Origin: Halocafeteria seosinensis
Lineage: Eukaryota > Sar > Bigyra > Bicosoecida
Assembly (NCBI GenBank): GCA_001687465.1
Contig: LVLI01000579.1
Location: 1 to 36,100 of the forward strand
Length of the DNA: 36,100 nt
Direction: 5' to 3'
The notes under the pieces are model-generated. The model was not told where the DNA came from. It ran no database searches and worked only from the letters and a program-made list of their open reading frames with translations. Position numbers and translations under genes: made by a program. Below are positions 20,433 through 31,662 of this stretch, piece after piece (position 1 is the first letter of the stretch; each line of letters begins with the position of its first letter).

Positions 20433-23400
20433 CTATTTCTCACCAGCGCTCGGTGGGATCGAGGGTGCTGAAACTCCACGACGGGATGGAGTTTGAGGTG
20501 GCCGCACATTCGTTGGCTGCGACCGAGAATTGTCCTGCTCAATCTTGCTCAGCGACTGTTGACAGCTGCTGGCGAACTCTAGCAAAGTACTGAAAACTTG
20601 CTCAGAAGTTACAGTGTTGGGATCTTCGGCAAAATAGAGGACAACTTTCTCTGCCAAGTCCTCTAAAACTCTCAGCTTCTCTTCAACGGCACCAAATTTC
20701 TGCTTTGCGTCTGTACCGAACGCTTGTGCAATCTGGATAAAGGATCTGCGATCTTCCATCTGACAAGGATTTTTCGGCAAGGCCTTGAGTGGCTTTTTTG
20801 TAGCGCGTTTTCTCAATTTTCCTGCGTTTTGTATGCTTGCAAGAAGAGGATTGGCGGGTGTAGTCGGAGCAGGTTCTGCCGTGGTGCTTTCATCCTCAGC
20901 AGTTTCTTCCACGGACTCCTGAGCACCATCGAGGTCTGCAGATTCTGAATTTGCTTCCCTTTCACAGTTTTTCAGCTTTCCACGCAACAAATTCATTTCC
21001 GACTGAATGTCGCTCAAACATATCTTGTTAACGTCGCGCAGGGGCGATAGATCTGTAATCAACTGTGGGACTACATTCACGTCACGCTTATGCGTGGTCC
21101 TTATTACAAAGTCCAACACGGTCGTTGTACGGTCATTGCCCTTTGTGGTGAACAGTTTATTTAGTGACTCAAGTGTAAAGCCCTGGGCGCTAGCTTTATT
21201 AGTTCCTTCGTTCAGCTTGTTTCCCACAGCAAGGGCAGCTGTGAGCACAGCTCGTAGAGCTTCAGAGTCAAGCACGCCATTGGCTGCTGCCGTTAAAAGA
21301 TCAACACGCTCTTTTAAATCGGAAAGAATACTCGGAAATCGGTGGTAGAGGATACTGAAAGTAAGTTTCTGCTCAAGCCTCGGAACTCGAGAACATGTCA
21401 GGAACCACTTTTCAACCTCTGGTAAGTTCTCCGGTTTAACACCACAGTCAGAAATTTTCCCCACTTCTTCGGTAGTAGGAAGGAGCTCTGATAAAGTCTC
21501 AGATTGATCAGGAGATAGTGTGAGCTTATAAATTGCTTCCAGAATGTTCTCGTGTTTCCCCATTTTCTTGAATTGGGCGAGTGAGATGGAAACGTTGTTC
21601 CTCCGCTTCATATCTACGATGTTTACATTTGACTTAGTAGTCGCCTTCTCAACCTTGTTCTGACTACTAGAGCTGTTTTTGATGGACTTCGCGGACTTGG
21701 ATGCAAATACTTGGTGAAGCTCTGCGAGGTCATCATTGTCCAGTTCTTCTTCGAAGGCGCTTTCATCGCGCGACGTTGCCCACACGCTCTGGGCCAATTT
21801 TTCTTCCGGGATGGCGTTCCAATGTACTTTGAGAAGCGGAATTTTCGACCTCCTATTCGCTGCAGCAGCATTGGCCTGTGATTGAGGACCTTTAGGAGGA
21901 GGACCTTCACTTGGTCCGAGCAATGAGTCAGCGTGCTCCTGTGAATCCGAAAACGCAACTATAAACTTCCGGATAGTGGCTTTCTGGACACCATCTTGGA
22001 TCATCTTGCCCCGCACTGCACCCAACGGCACATGCATTTGGAGCATCTTCGCGTATTTTTGAAGGTCGGAGTCATCCTGAAATTCTTGTTTCCATTCCGC
22101 TCTGGTATCTTCGGCGGGGTATTTGGATGCCGCAACATTCTCCGTCGGGCCGTTTTTCGAACTCTCCTGTACTTTAGCTACTTTGTATTCGTCTCCATTA
22201 CTTTCATTGGCTGATTCATTGACCTCTTCCACACGCTTCATCAATAACTTCAAAGCTGGTCTGCCGTTATGTGTGATAAATGCTTCCAACTCTTCGTCGA
22301 ATTGCTTTCTCCGTTGCTCATCGAAGTCACCGTCCAATTTCATTTTCTGTTCCACGCTCTCTGATGGAATGTTCATGCTTCTCATTCTCAAATACTTAAT
22401 AGATGCACTGGAGTATAGTGTGGGATATGCAACACTCCAATCTTCGCTTTTATCTGGACTATTGACTGAGTGCTTCGGTGTTTTAGTGCCATTTGCCTGC
22501 TCCTTCTGCTCTATCAAGGCGGGCAAGGAATTAATTTCCTCTGTTGTACAACCGTCTTGCTTCATTTTGTGCTGAACCCCTTCAAGCGGAATTCCCATGG
22601 ATACCATTTTGACGTATTTGGAAAGATCTGCTACAAGCTCCTTTTGTATAGTATCCTCGGCATTTCTTACAGGACTGGCGCTGGAAGAAGTGTTTGCTTC
22701 CGCAGATAAACTATCAGTACGTTTAGCAGAAATCCGGTTAGTGCAATCTAGGGCATCGTTCGAGTTCTGCTCTGCTTTACTGGTTGCGACCCCGTGCAAA
22801 TTAGAACCAGTGGTGTCCACTGACGTCTTAGCCGGTTCCGTCGTGGCAGTTGGGGACGTAATAGCCGTTCCAGAGCTAGAAGAGTCTGGCGGTACGATTG
22901 TTTCCGAATAACTATCGTCCGTAGATCCTCTGGTATTCGGTAGAGAATAGCCGTAACCGGAAACGTCGGCGTATTGGTTGCTATTGATCTGAGCTTCGTC
23001 GCTTTCGAAGTCAAGTGCGCGGGAAAAGGACTGTTGCTCTGCGTTTCCGCTTCTAACAGACGGACCGCAGGAATAGCTCCCACGTGAGTAGGTCAGTCCA
23101 GGGGTCAGTGGTCCGCATGCATGGTCCTGTGTCGTGTCAATGCTAGTGGCCGTACCATGTTCGTCGATACTCACTGGTTGACTATTTGGAACAATGGGGA
23201 GATCATTGCCACCTGAACGCGTCTCACAAGCTTCCAATTTCTTGCTGTACGGCTGGGCGTAAGGAGATTGGAGGCCATGACCCTGGGGAGCCTTCATATT
23301 TTCCGCGTCTGATCTGTACATGTATTCGTTTCCATAGAACTGGTCAGGTCCTTCCGCCTTCTGATGGTATGGAGTAGCCATTTTCTCTAATGGTGGTGTT

Positions 23401-25817
23401 CCGGCTCGGGCCGGCAGCTCTTGCGTAGAGTACCCTGTGTACTGCACAGGCGGTGTCGGTGGAGTCTCTGGCCGGTCGAGTGGAGGGGTCGACACTTTGT
23501 TAGTTGTTACGAGTGAGGATTCATTTAGGGTCGACGGTTCATACCACACATTCCGTTGTTGATACACATCCCAGTAATACCACCATTGATTGTACTGGTC
23601 CCAGAAATATTCTATCCCGTCTGCTCCAGTGAAACCGCTCTCCGGAACACTATGGATGCCGAGTTTGTGATGGTCATACTCGTGGGAAACAGATTCCGGA
23701 GAAAAGATGAGGTTTTTCGTCTTAGTTGTTTCCGCATGCATGGGCATGGCTGCTGGATGTTCCCATCGCTTCTCATGGGTTATTGCGTTTTCGTACCACG
23801 GGAATCGGTTTCCTTCCTCGTCAACATACCAGTGGCGGTACCATACTTGCTCGTTCGTCGCCGAGCATGCAGTGGCATCAAATTGTCCCTGTTTGCTTTT
23901 GTGCTTTCTCTTCGAACGCTTTTTGGATGTGCGCACTCTCGCGGGTTCATCATCGCTCCACTCCGACCCCTCGGAGACTTCAAGCTCTCCCAACAACTCC
24001 GGCCCACAGTGTCTTTTGATAGTTTGTTGAACTTTTGCATTGGCTGCGTGGAAAGCTGTGACACCTTCATCGTCAACTACGTCAGGTCTTGCTCCATTCC
24101 TAAGTAGAAGGCGGGTCAACTTGGGGCTGGCGCCCACGGCGTAATGAAGAGCAGTCTTCCCATTGCGATCCCTTGAATCGATATGTTTGTTCCCGTTGAT
24201 TTTCAATAACAAGGAAGCACAACCGATAATCGTCTGCTGTAGCGCGACGGTATCTGAGCCGGAAAGCATTGCAGGTTTTGCAGCAGTAGAGCAAAGCACA
24301 TGCAGCGCTGATTGACCACGATCATCTCGTTGCCAAACTTGCCTTGAGTAGGAGGTCAATATTTTCAAGGAATTATAGGCAACCTGTCTCGCTGCCATAT
24401 GAAATGCGCATCTGTTGTATTCCTCAGCACACCTTGTGCTAATGACTTTCGAGGCGACGTTCTGCGAAGCAGCCTTTTCCAAAAGAACCTTCATACAAGT
24501 GTAGTGTCTCCGCTTTACTGCAATCTGTAAAGCGGTGTACCCCCAGTCGGGATGTGGATCATTTTTACAAAAGTATTTCAAACATAGTTCCACAATCTGG
24601 GGCCGATCCATCTGGCAAGCGACGAGCATTAATGTGTCTCCAGATGCATTGGAGGTCTCAGGATCCAGCCCATTCCTCAGGAGGTTCTCGAGCGCTTTGA
24701 CACTGCGTTGGAAAGAAAGGGTTAGCATGACGTATGCAAAATTTGCTTTACTTTCCCCCACATACTTGTTATCTTTAATACAATCAAATGCGAGGTCGCC
24801 TTGGCCTTGGTGTAACGAAGATCTATCGGTGAATGAAGACGTGTCTTGCAAAACAGTGCTCACTTGTTCGCGGCTTCCAGCCGAAGGATGAACTTGATTG
24901 TATATCTGTTGAATGCCATTGATCCATGCTTCTCTTTCTTCCTCTGTGAAGCATGCGGCATCCAAAGTCCTGTCTTTGCTAATTATTGAGAAACACAAGC
25001 TCTCATCCGGCAGCTCTGAGGGTTTGGACTTTAGCAACTGAGCGAAAGCCGGAGTACGATGTCCTCGTCGTAACTCCAAGAAAGAATTTAAGCAGATCCA
25101 TCCAGGTTTCACCTTGGAGAAAACACGCCTGTTTTGTGGTTGTGACCACATTATCGAGGCAACATTTTTCATCCGATTCTCTTTCATACAAACCTGCCGG
25201 TTGTACTGGTCTATTTTGGGATATTCCGCATCCAAAACGACCCTGAAGAATCGCTCCTCAACCGCAGCAGTCCTTTGATGTATTTTCAATAGATGTGCAC
25301 CTTTCCATACTCTCGTAACGGGGTCATCCGACACAAGAGACACGTTTTTGGTCCTATCTTGTCCACTGGTGGGGTTGATTTTAGATCCTTCTGTGTCTAC
25401 TTTAACATCCACTACAGGAGCGAAGCCTTCTAATTTTGAAGAGGATAGGCTCTCTTTACTTTCTTTAGCATCAATATTTTCAGTAAACTCTTCCAGCAGG
25501 CTTCCTTGCGGATACTGGGACCGAACAGATGAGTAGGCAACATTGGAGTTCGTTTCCTTGAGCTTCTGGTGTTCCTCTGTGAAACGTTGTCGTTGGATCG
25601 TTCTCCCACGAGTAGACGGTTCCTTGTGTCCTTTGTCGGTTTGCTGGAAGTCTGCAGTGGTTCTAACTCGTTTTCCTCCGGTAGAATTCAGGATGTCAGC
25701 ATTGCATAACATACCGGTTGTGGACGGTACTCTATTGGGTAACGTGATGGTATCATGGCCATCATTAGTCGACGGCTGGTCTTCTGATGGTCGTACTAGA
25801 ATAACGTTGTCATCCAT
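20433..25817 (-). CDS. multidomain formin: PH, ankyrin, WW, CCDC53-like motifs, FH2
   Basis: Single-exon frame of 1,794 residues. Formins nucleate and elongate unbranched actin filaments through dimeric FH2. Domains in order: disordered head (1-165); PH-like domain (about 169-309, VWKGAHLLKIH... ending EEREAWINGIQQIY); ankyrin repeats (about 350-600, e.g. NGKTALHYAVGASPKLTRLL); Lys/Arg-rich linker (631-644); WW domain (about 658-688, WYVDEEGNRFPWYENAITHE); a second aromatic WW-like segment (about 730-762); long Pro/Ser/Tyr-rich disorder (770-1060); three CCDC53-like motifs (1066-1090, 1140-1164, 1253-1277); FH2 (about 1322-1760) with LLKVHWNAIPEEKL, LAQFKKMGKHENILEAIYKL and the hallmark GNKLNEGT. 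The FH1 region is only GPPPKGP (1305-1311), so profilin-actin feeding may be weak. PH and WW domains suggest membrane and proline-ligand targeting; this is inference. It is the only large intronless gene here. Confidence 0.9.
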   Translation of the reverse strand: MDDNVILVRPSEDQPSTNDGHDTITLPNRVPSTTGMLCNADILNSTGGKRVRTTADFQQTDKGHKEPSTRGRTIQRQRFTEEHQKLKETNSNVAYSSVRSQYPQGSLLEEFTENIDAKESKESLSSSKLEGFAPVVDVKVDTEGSKINPTSGQDRTKNVSLVSDDPVTRVWKGAHLLKIHQRTAAVEERFFRVVLDAEYPKIDQYNRQVCMKENRMKNVASIMWSQPQNRRVFSKVKPGWICLNSFLELRRGHRTPAFAQLLKSKPSELPDESLCFSIISKDRTLDAACFTEEEREAWINGIQQIYNQVHPSAGSREQVSTVLQDTSSFTDRSSLHQGQGDLAFDCIKDNKYVGESKANFAYVMLTLSFQRSVKALENLLRNGLDPETSNASGDTLMLVACQMDRPQIVELCLKYFCKNDPHPDWGYTALQIAVKRRHYTCMKVLLEKAASQNVASKVISTRCAEEYNRCAFHMAARQVAYNSLKILTSYSRQVWQRDDRGQSALHVLCSTAAKPAMLSGSDTVALQQTIIGCASLLLKINGNKHIDSRDRNGKTALHYAVGASPKLTRLLLRNGARPDVVDDEGVTAFHAANAKVQQTIKRHCGPELLGELEVSEGSEWSDDEPARVRTSKKRSKRKHKSKQGQFDATACSATNEQVWYRHWYVDEEGNRFPWYENAITHEKRWEHPAAMPMHAETTKTKNLIFSPESVSHEYDHHKLGIHSVPESGFTGADGIEYFWDQYNQWWYYWDVYQQRNVWYEPSTLNESSLVTTNKVSTPPLDRPETPPTPPVQYTGYSTQELPARAGTPPLEKMATPYHQKAEGPDQFYGNEYMYRSDAENMKAPQGHGLQSPYAQPYSKKLEACETRSGGNDLPIVPNSQPVSIDEHGTATSIDTTQDHACGPLTPGLTYSRGSYSCGPSVRSGNAEQQSFSRALDFESDEAQINSNQYADVSGYGYSLPNTRGSTDDSYSETIVPPDSSSSGTAITSPTATTEPAKTSVDTTGSNLHGVATSKAEQNSNDALDCTNRISAKRTDSLSAEANTSSSASPVRNAEDTIQKELVADLSKYVKMVSMGIPLEGVQHKMKQDGCTTEEINSLPALIEQKEQANGTKTPKHSVNSPDKSEDWSVAYPTLYSSASIKYLRMRSMNIPSESVEQKMKLDGDFDEQRRKQFDEELEAFITHNGRPALKLLMKRVEEVNESANESNGDEYKVAKVQESSKNGPTENVAASKYPAEDTRAEWKQEFQDDSDLQKYAKMLQMHVPLGAVRGKMIQDGVQKATIRKFIVAFSDSQEHADSLLGPSEGPPPKGPQSQANAAAANRRSKIPLLKVHWNAIPEEKLAQSVWATSRDESAFEEELDNDDLAELHQVFASKSAKSIKNSSSSQNKVEKATTKSNVNIVDMKRRNNVSISLAQFKKMGKHENILEAIYKLTLSPDQSETLSELLPTTEEVGKISDCGVKPENLPEVEKWFLTCSRVPRLEQKLTFSILYHRFPSILSDLKERVDLLTAAANGVLDSEALRAVLTAALAVGNKLNEGTNKASAQGFTLESLNKLFTTKGNDRTTTVLDFVIRTTHKRDVNVVPQLITDLSPLRDVNKICLSDIQSEMNLLRGKLKNCEREANSESADLDGAQESVEETAEDESTTAEPAPTTPANPLLASIQNAGKLRKRATKKPLKALPKNPCQMEDRRSFIQIAQAFGTDAKQKFGAVEEKLRVLEDLAEKVVLYFAEDPNTVTSEQVFSTLLEFASSCQQSLSKIEQDNSRSQPTNVRPPQTPSRRGVSAPSIPPSAGEK

Positions 25818-26313
25818 GTTGATGAAAGGACAGACCTAAACGGCTGCTCGCTCATGCGTTTTGTGTCCCGTTGCACCCTCTATTCACTGTCTCACGAAGT
25901 CTCTGTGCCAGCGTCGATGATCGGGTGTTTCTCTTGTGCTTCCCCTGTTGTACTTCCCATGCGATGGATGCTAAACAATGAAAACAGATATATTTGCCCT
26001 TCGGTCTGAGGGCTCGGCCTCCGGGCTATTGGTTCAAACACCATCCGGGCTTGCGGCCCGGACGGGACGAGGACATTTTCTCAAGGGGAAGACCAAGGGG
26101 AGAGGAATGTAGGCTCGATATTGTAGACTGTACGCTTCCAGAGTGATTGTGTATGCATTCTATTTCGATTGCGCTGTAGGGTTTGTCACGTTTGTGCATT
26201 GTACAGTGGGAAAGGATACCGAAAAACGCACAAAGTATAAAAAAGAAGACTTCCCTTCCCCCTTTCTTGCTCCTTTTCCCTTTCCTCCTTTCTTTTCGTA
26301 CCATAACATAGCA
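25818..26313. other. divergent promoter region, formin and UPF1
   Basis: 496 nt between two divergent start codons. The final 60 nt before the UPF1 ATG are strongly CT-rich (CTTCCCTTCCCCC...), typical of a 5' leader or initiator. No gene is recognised. Confidence 0.5.
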
Positions 26314-29300
26314 ATGAACGAAGGAGGTGATATGGATGCGTATTACCACAACGCCACAGCAGCCGCTGCGGCGGAGAGTGTGGCGGATGATACAGATCGA
26401 AGCGAGTATGAGCTCCATGAGGGTCAGTCCGTCCAAGATGAGGCGCAGACACAACCTGATTTAGATGTCGATTTAGACGATGACGACGATGAAGAGGAGG
26501 AAAATGTCGCCCCCTACCAATGGGACCAACTCCCGGAACACGCTTGTCGCTATTGTGGGATCCATAATCCCCTGTCTGTGATCAAATGCGTCAACACAGG
26601 CAAGTGGTTCTGTAATTGTAGAGGAAGCACTTCGGGAGCCCATATCATTCAGCATTTGGCAAGGACAAAGAACAAAGAAGTCTCACTACACCCTGATAGG
26701 TACGTTTTCGCCAATGTCAACATGCGATTTTCCCAAAGCACCAACAGTGCCGTCTTGTCATGAATGCAGTCCCTTGTCGGATGCTGTGATTGAATGCCAC
26801 AACTGTGCTACCCGGAATGTTTTTCTGATGGGGTTCTGTCCCGCGGAAGAAGACAATGTTGTAGTTTTATTGTGCCGTGGCTGTCTCAATCTAGGCTCCT
26901 TGAAACAAACGGAATGGAATCTCAACCTTTGGCAACCCCTCATCAAGGATCGGGCCTTCGTGGACTGGTTGGTCCAGCCGCCTGAAGAGATAGAGAGAAT
27001 GCGGGCTCACCCGATTACGTCATCTCAGATTGCCAATCTGGAAGAACTGTGGAGAACCAAGCCGGAAGCAACCCTTGAAGACTTAGAGACTGAAGGAGTG
27101 GAAGAAGACATTGAACCCGTCCAGCTTCAGTATGAGGATGCCTATCATTACCAAAACGTCTTCGGTCCTCTAGTTAAAATGGAAGCAGATGAAGATCGGC
27201 GGTTGACTGAGAGTTTGCGGAAAGATGGTACGTGGTTTCTTGTGTGTTATGTTTGTTGTACCTTGTACGATGACAATGTTCCTGAACTCTGTTCGAGCAG
27301 GCATTAGTGTGCGTTGGGATGTTGCACTAAATAGAAAGCGCCTAGCACTGTTCCGCTTTCCGAATCCGGATTCTGAACTAAGACTCGTATTGGGTGACGA
27401 AGTTCGTCTGAGACTACCTGCGCTTATGAGCCATGTAACATCCGGAGAAGAATGGACAGGTGTCGGCTATGTCAGATCGATCATTGATGGCGAAGTAACG
27501 TTAGAAATGCAAGGGCCACTTGTCACTGACGAAGAAATCAGAAATGAAGCTGCTGGCAAATTCTACCCTCCTAGAAACAAGGCAAAACAGGCTGCATTCC
27601 CTGTAGATGTGGGAGCAGGATATACTGCCGAAATGGTATGGAAGAGTGTGAGTTTCGACCGGATGCAAGCTGCTCTGCGTACCTTTGCTCTGGATACCAC
27701 AAGTGTCTCTGGGTTTTTGTACCATACCTTGCTGGGTCACCCAGTCGATCCCCAACTTTTGCGCGTACGACTTCCTTCAAAATTCTCGGCTCCTGGTTTA
27801 CCGGAACTCAATCATAGTCAAATCACAGCAGTCAGAACTGTGCTGCAGCGCCCATTATCATTGATTCAAGGACCACCAGGAACGGGAAAAACCGTCACGT
27901 GCGCAACAATTGTGTATCATTTGGTGAATTTGGCCAAGATTTCGAACAAGAACCAAGTGCTAGTGGTAGCTCCATCGAACGTGGCGGTTGACCATTTGAC
28001 CGAGCGGATCGCTCAAACCGGGTTGAGGGTAATTCGTTTAGCTGCAAAGAGCAGAGAAGGTGTTGCCAGCAACGTAGAAAACTTATGCTTACACGAAATG
28101 GTTCGTCAACTGGCGACGCAGCCATTGCGCTCTATCGGTAAGGGTTCCGGGAAAACGGCGAAGGATAGTGTGCAAGTGAAATCCAACATGGGAGTTACGT
28201 CAATTTTGAGTATTCAGAAAGCGTCTAATCTCGTTAAACTTCAAACTTTGAAAGACGAGTATGGTGAGCTTAATGCCGCCGACGAGAAGAAATATTGGGC
28301 CCTGGTTCGCGAAGCCGAAGTGGCTCTTTTGAAGAATGCTGATGTGATTTGTACTACATGCGCTGGTTCGGGTGATAAACGTCTCCGCAGGTTCAAATTC
28401 CAGCAGGTTCTAGTGGACGAGGCCACCCAGGCAACGGAGCCAGAATGTCTAATTCCAATTGTCAAAGGGGCCAAGCAGCTTGTACTGGTGGGTGATCATT
28501 GCCAGTTGGGGCCAGTGGTCATCAGCAAGAAAGCAGCGGGTGCAGGACTGAATCAAAGTCTGTTCGAAAGACTTATTATGCTTGGTGTGCGACCGATTCG
28601 GCTACAAGTCCAGTACCGAATGCATCCGAGTCTCTCCGAGTTTCCGTCCAATATCTTTTACGAGGGATCTTTGCAAAACGGTGTCACTTTGGCTGAGCGG
28701 ACACCTGATGAACTGGAGCTCGAATGGCCGGTCCCCGGCAAGCCTATGTTTTTTTACATTTGCACCGGCACTGAAGAGATTAGTGGCTCAGGTACCAGTT
28801 ATCTGAATCGTTCGGAAGCTTCCGCAGTGGAGAAAGTTGTGACTTCATTCTTGTCTGCCAATGTATCTCCGGAAAGTGTGGGTGTCATCACCCCTTACGA
28901 AGGGCAGAGATCCTACGTTATTCAGCACATGACTCGTCATGGAATGATGGGGGCAACGCAGTACGAGCGCGTGGAAGTAGCGAGTGTCGACAGTTTCCAG
29001 GGACGAGAAAAAGATTATATCATTGTTTCATGCGTACGTAGTAATGAAAAGCAGGGTATTGGTTTCTTGAATGACCCACGGCGATTGAACGTAGCCTTGA
29101 CACGTGCTAAGTATGGCATCGTTATCGTAGGGAACCCTCGAGTTTTGGCAAAGCAGCTCCTTTGGAATAACTTGCTTCACCATTTCAAGAGTAACGACTG
29201 CCTCGTTGAAGGCCCTCTGGACAACTTGCGGCACTCCATGATGCACTTCCCGCAGCCGCGTAAGTATGTCAATCCTCGCTACAAACTCTATGTCATGCGA

Positions 29301-29780
29301 TCACTGGCTAATGACGAGAACGATCCTACAATTTCGGGGCCATTGGCCGCTGTGGGGGCCACCCCGAGTGAGGCTGGCAAAGCCGCGGGTTTACAACAGT
29401 CTATGTCGAATCCTACTACAGAGTCAGAAGGCGGTTCAGCGGAAGCCGGTGGTAGCAACCAATTCGATTCCTTCGGTGAAGGAATTTCCGGAGACATTGG
29501 CAGTCAACTGTACGCGCAATTTATGACCATGGGGATGGGAGGTGTCCCGGGACTGGAAGATCCGAACCAAATGGGTGCAGCGTATACTATTCCCCAATTT
29601 CCTTCGTTGTCGGTTGCGCAGCAGTCGAGAAGGGATGATGCTGGAAATGCTGCCAATGGGGCGTATCCTGACGATGATGCTGTTTCGCAATCCGTCTCTG
29701 TAACGGAAGAAGATAACCGCAACAAACGTGGAAATAAGCCCAGACGTCCCAAGAAGGGGGACAAGAAATCCTCTAAATGA
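26314..29780 (+). CDS. UPF1: UPF1 RNA helicase, nonsense-mediated mRNA decay
   Basis: Model: join(26314..26699, 26770..27227, 27301..29780), 1,107 residues. Superfamily 1 ATP-dependent RNA helicase, the central factor of nonsense-mediated decay. An acidic run ([13 protein letters not shown]) precedes the Cys/His-rich UPF2-binding domain ([37 protein letters not shown]). The 1B/stalk region ([20 protein letters not shown]) leads to the helicase core: Walker A GPPGTGKT (472-479), motif II DEAT (654-657; DEST in animals), [39 protein letters not shown] and [10 protein letters not shown]. After [13 protein letters not shown] the C-terminus is Gly/Ser-rich with a few SQ dipeptides and a basic end ([18 protein letters not shown]). 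SQ-rich tails are SMG1 targets in animals; here they are sparse. Both introns have consistent phases. The ATG at 26314 is the first in frame after a CT-rich leader. Confidence 0.97.
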
Positions 29781-29864
29781 GTATTGAAGCTCAAGGCTCA
29801 AAAAGTTTCTCATGCAACTACCGAGCGTTGAAAGGGTCATGGTCAGCAATCGGCTAAAACCCTC

Positions 29865-31662
29865 TCAGCCCAACGTGATACCGTCTTGACTACCTTTCCA
29901 AGAAACCTTGGGGTGATAAATGTGTATAAGCCATTCCTCTTTCCTCCTGCACGACAGAACATCATGATGGAACAAAGTGCTATATTCCGCCGGGGTAGAA
30001 CGGTCGGAGACGTACCTTACGGCGGATATTTTTCTGCGTATGTAACTGAAGAATTCCCAATCTTCACTACCCCAATCCGTTTTACGTGCACTACTCTTTC
30101 TGCGGAGGAGACCATCATTTGTCAAATTGTGCAAGCATAGTACCAAAACAAGCAAAACATACGGGAACTCAGTTCTGAAATCCCCTAAAAGATAGAAAAT
30201 CATTCCAACACCTGGCGTCCTCCATGTAATATACGGCGAGGTCGGATTTCTTGCCTCTTTCCACAACCCTTCTACATCTTGCACTTCTTTTTTAGTGGTC
30301 CGCACGATAGGCAGGTATGCTCGAGGACCTGCAAATAGAGTTAGTAGATATGGCGTACCAAGCCTCGGATACCTGTCATTTGATACCTACGTTCAGAGAT
30401 TTGTTCTAAAGCGTTATCTACGAAGCCATCATCAAGAGCTACCATATCAGCGTCTACGTGAAACACAAGCGATCTGTCCGCGGGAGTCGGTACCGAATAC
30501 GACCCATATGATAAAGTCTGCAGTGGAATACATGCAAAAACTCTCCATGCACACACGCACGTAGACACACTGGAAAATCGTCACGTACTTGCGTTTTCAT
30601 CCAAGGCTCTGTCGGCTCCTGTTTCCTGAGCACTCGTACGTGCCCAGGCCAGCTGTTGTGAAGTCTGAGCATGGCATCATCCATAGTAGTATTAAAATCG
30701 ATAATATAGAAGCATAAGCACGGTAGCCAGGGGGCTACGTCACATCTGCTCGTTGCATTCCTCATAGATCGTATCATTCTCTCGGCATTGCCAACACGAT
30801 TTCTTTCAGGAAGCAAGAAGTAAATGAAAGGATAGCGTGATTGATCACACCGGCGCAAATCGCACGTCGGCGAGTCATAGATCTTCGTCTTATCCTGTGG
30901 TACTTTAGAGACATCCCGCACTTCGAATCCAACTCCTCGGGTACTTACACTGGTCTGTATCAGTGTCTGCGGTGATGCCCTACTCTTAGAGTGAACTCGC
31001 TTTACTCCTCGATTCCTCTTTGTCTTTGATGTACATATTCGATCATACATCTGCTTCAGGCTCTCCTGAAAAGCAGGGGCCCCCCACATCGTCCTCTCTG
31101 GAGCTGTTATTACTGTTGCTTGCTGCAGATGACAGCTAGTTTTCGAGGAATTGGACGTGCATTGATCCAGCAATAGTTCCCAATCTGATTCTGATATCTG
31201 CCGAGGAGACGACCCCTTTCTGTATTCCTCTCTTGTCCTCAGCCCCTTTTTATTATCTCCTGTCGTAGAGAGCAAGGAACTCCAGTTCCTATCTGGTTTA
31301 GTGTCTTCCGTCTTGTGGTCATGTGCCGTTTTCTTCTTCTGCTCAGCTGGTTGGTTTGAAGGGACCTCTGCTGCTCTCTGCTGCTCAGGGATGGCCTGTG
31401 GCTCCTCCGGTATGGCCTGTGGCTCTTCCGGTATGGCCTGAGGTTGCCGCCGCAGGGCTTGAGCCGGTAAATGGGGTGCCACATACTCGGGTGTCCGAGG
31501 TTCCCTCGTCGTTGGGACTCTGTAGATAAACCAGTATCCCATGGACAAGGACATACAGAGGGCAGCCAATAGGGCGAGCACTCGAATACAGGAGCTCTTG
31601 GATGGAAGCATGGAGTGCTTAGGACCTCCGCCACGGCGGCCACCCCGGGCAAGTGTTTTCAT
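29865..31662 (-). CDS. type II membrane glycosyltransferase, CHGN / GT7-like catalytic domain
   Basis: Model: complement(join(29865..29946, 30016..30099, 30163..30328, 30391..30517, 30589..31662)), 510 residues, all phases agree. A short basic cytosolic tail is followed by one membrane span (about 26-47, RVLALLAALCMSLSMGYWFIY) and a Pro/Glu stem with the heptad QAIPEEP repeated three times. This is Golgi type II topology. The catalytic part starts near 290 (YPFIYFLLPERNRVGNAERM). It has a metal-binding DXD-type motif (FHVDADMVALDDG, D380-D382), an acceptor-site-like DWGSEDWEFF (464-473) and a C-terminal YHPK. The order DXD...WGxED...H is that of beta-1,4-galactosyl and chondroitin N-acetylgalactosaminyltransferases (GT7/CHGN). 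The exact sugar is not predictable. The start is the first ATG; upstream frame lacks one. Its stop lies 84 nt from the convergent UPF1 stop. Confidence 0.75.

Noticed and set aside
30000-30015. Read-through of the GT7-like gene giving SDRSTPAEYSTLFHHD before the last exon.
   Set aside because: GTACGT at 30015 and GTGCAG before 29946 bound a phase-consistent intron, and the spliced product gives the expected ...RRKEEWLIHIYHPK ending. The HH-containing form could be a retained-intron isoform.
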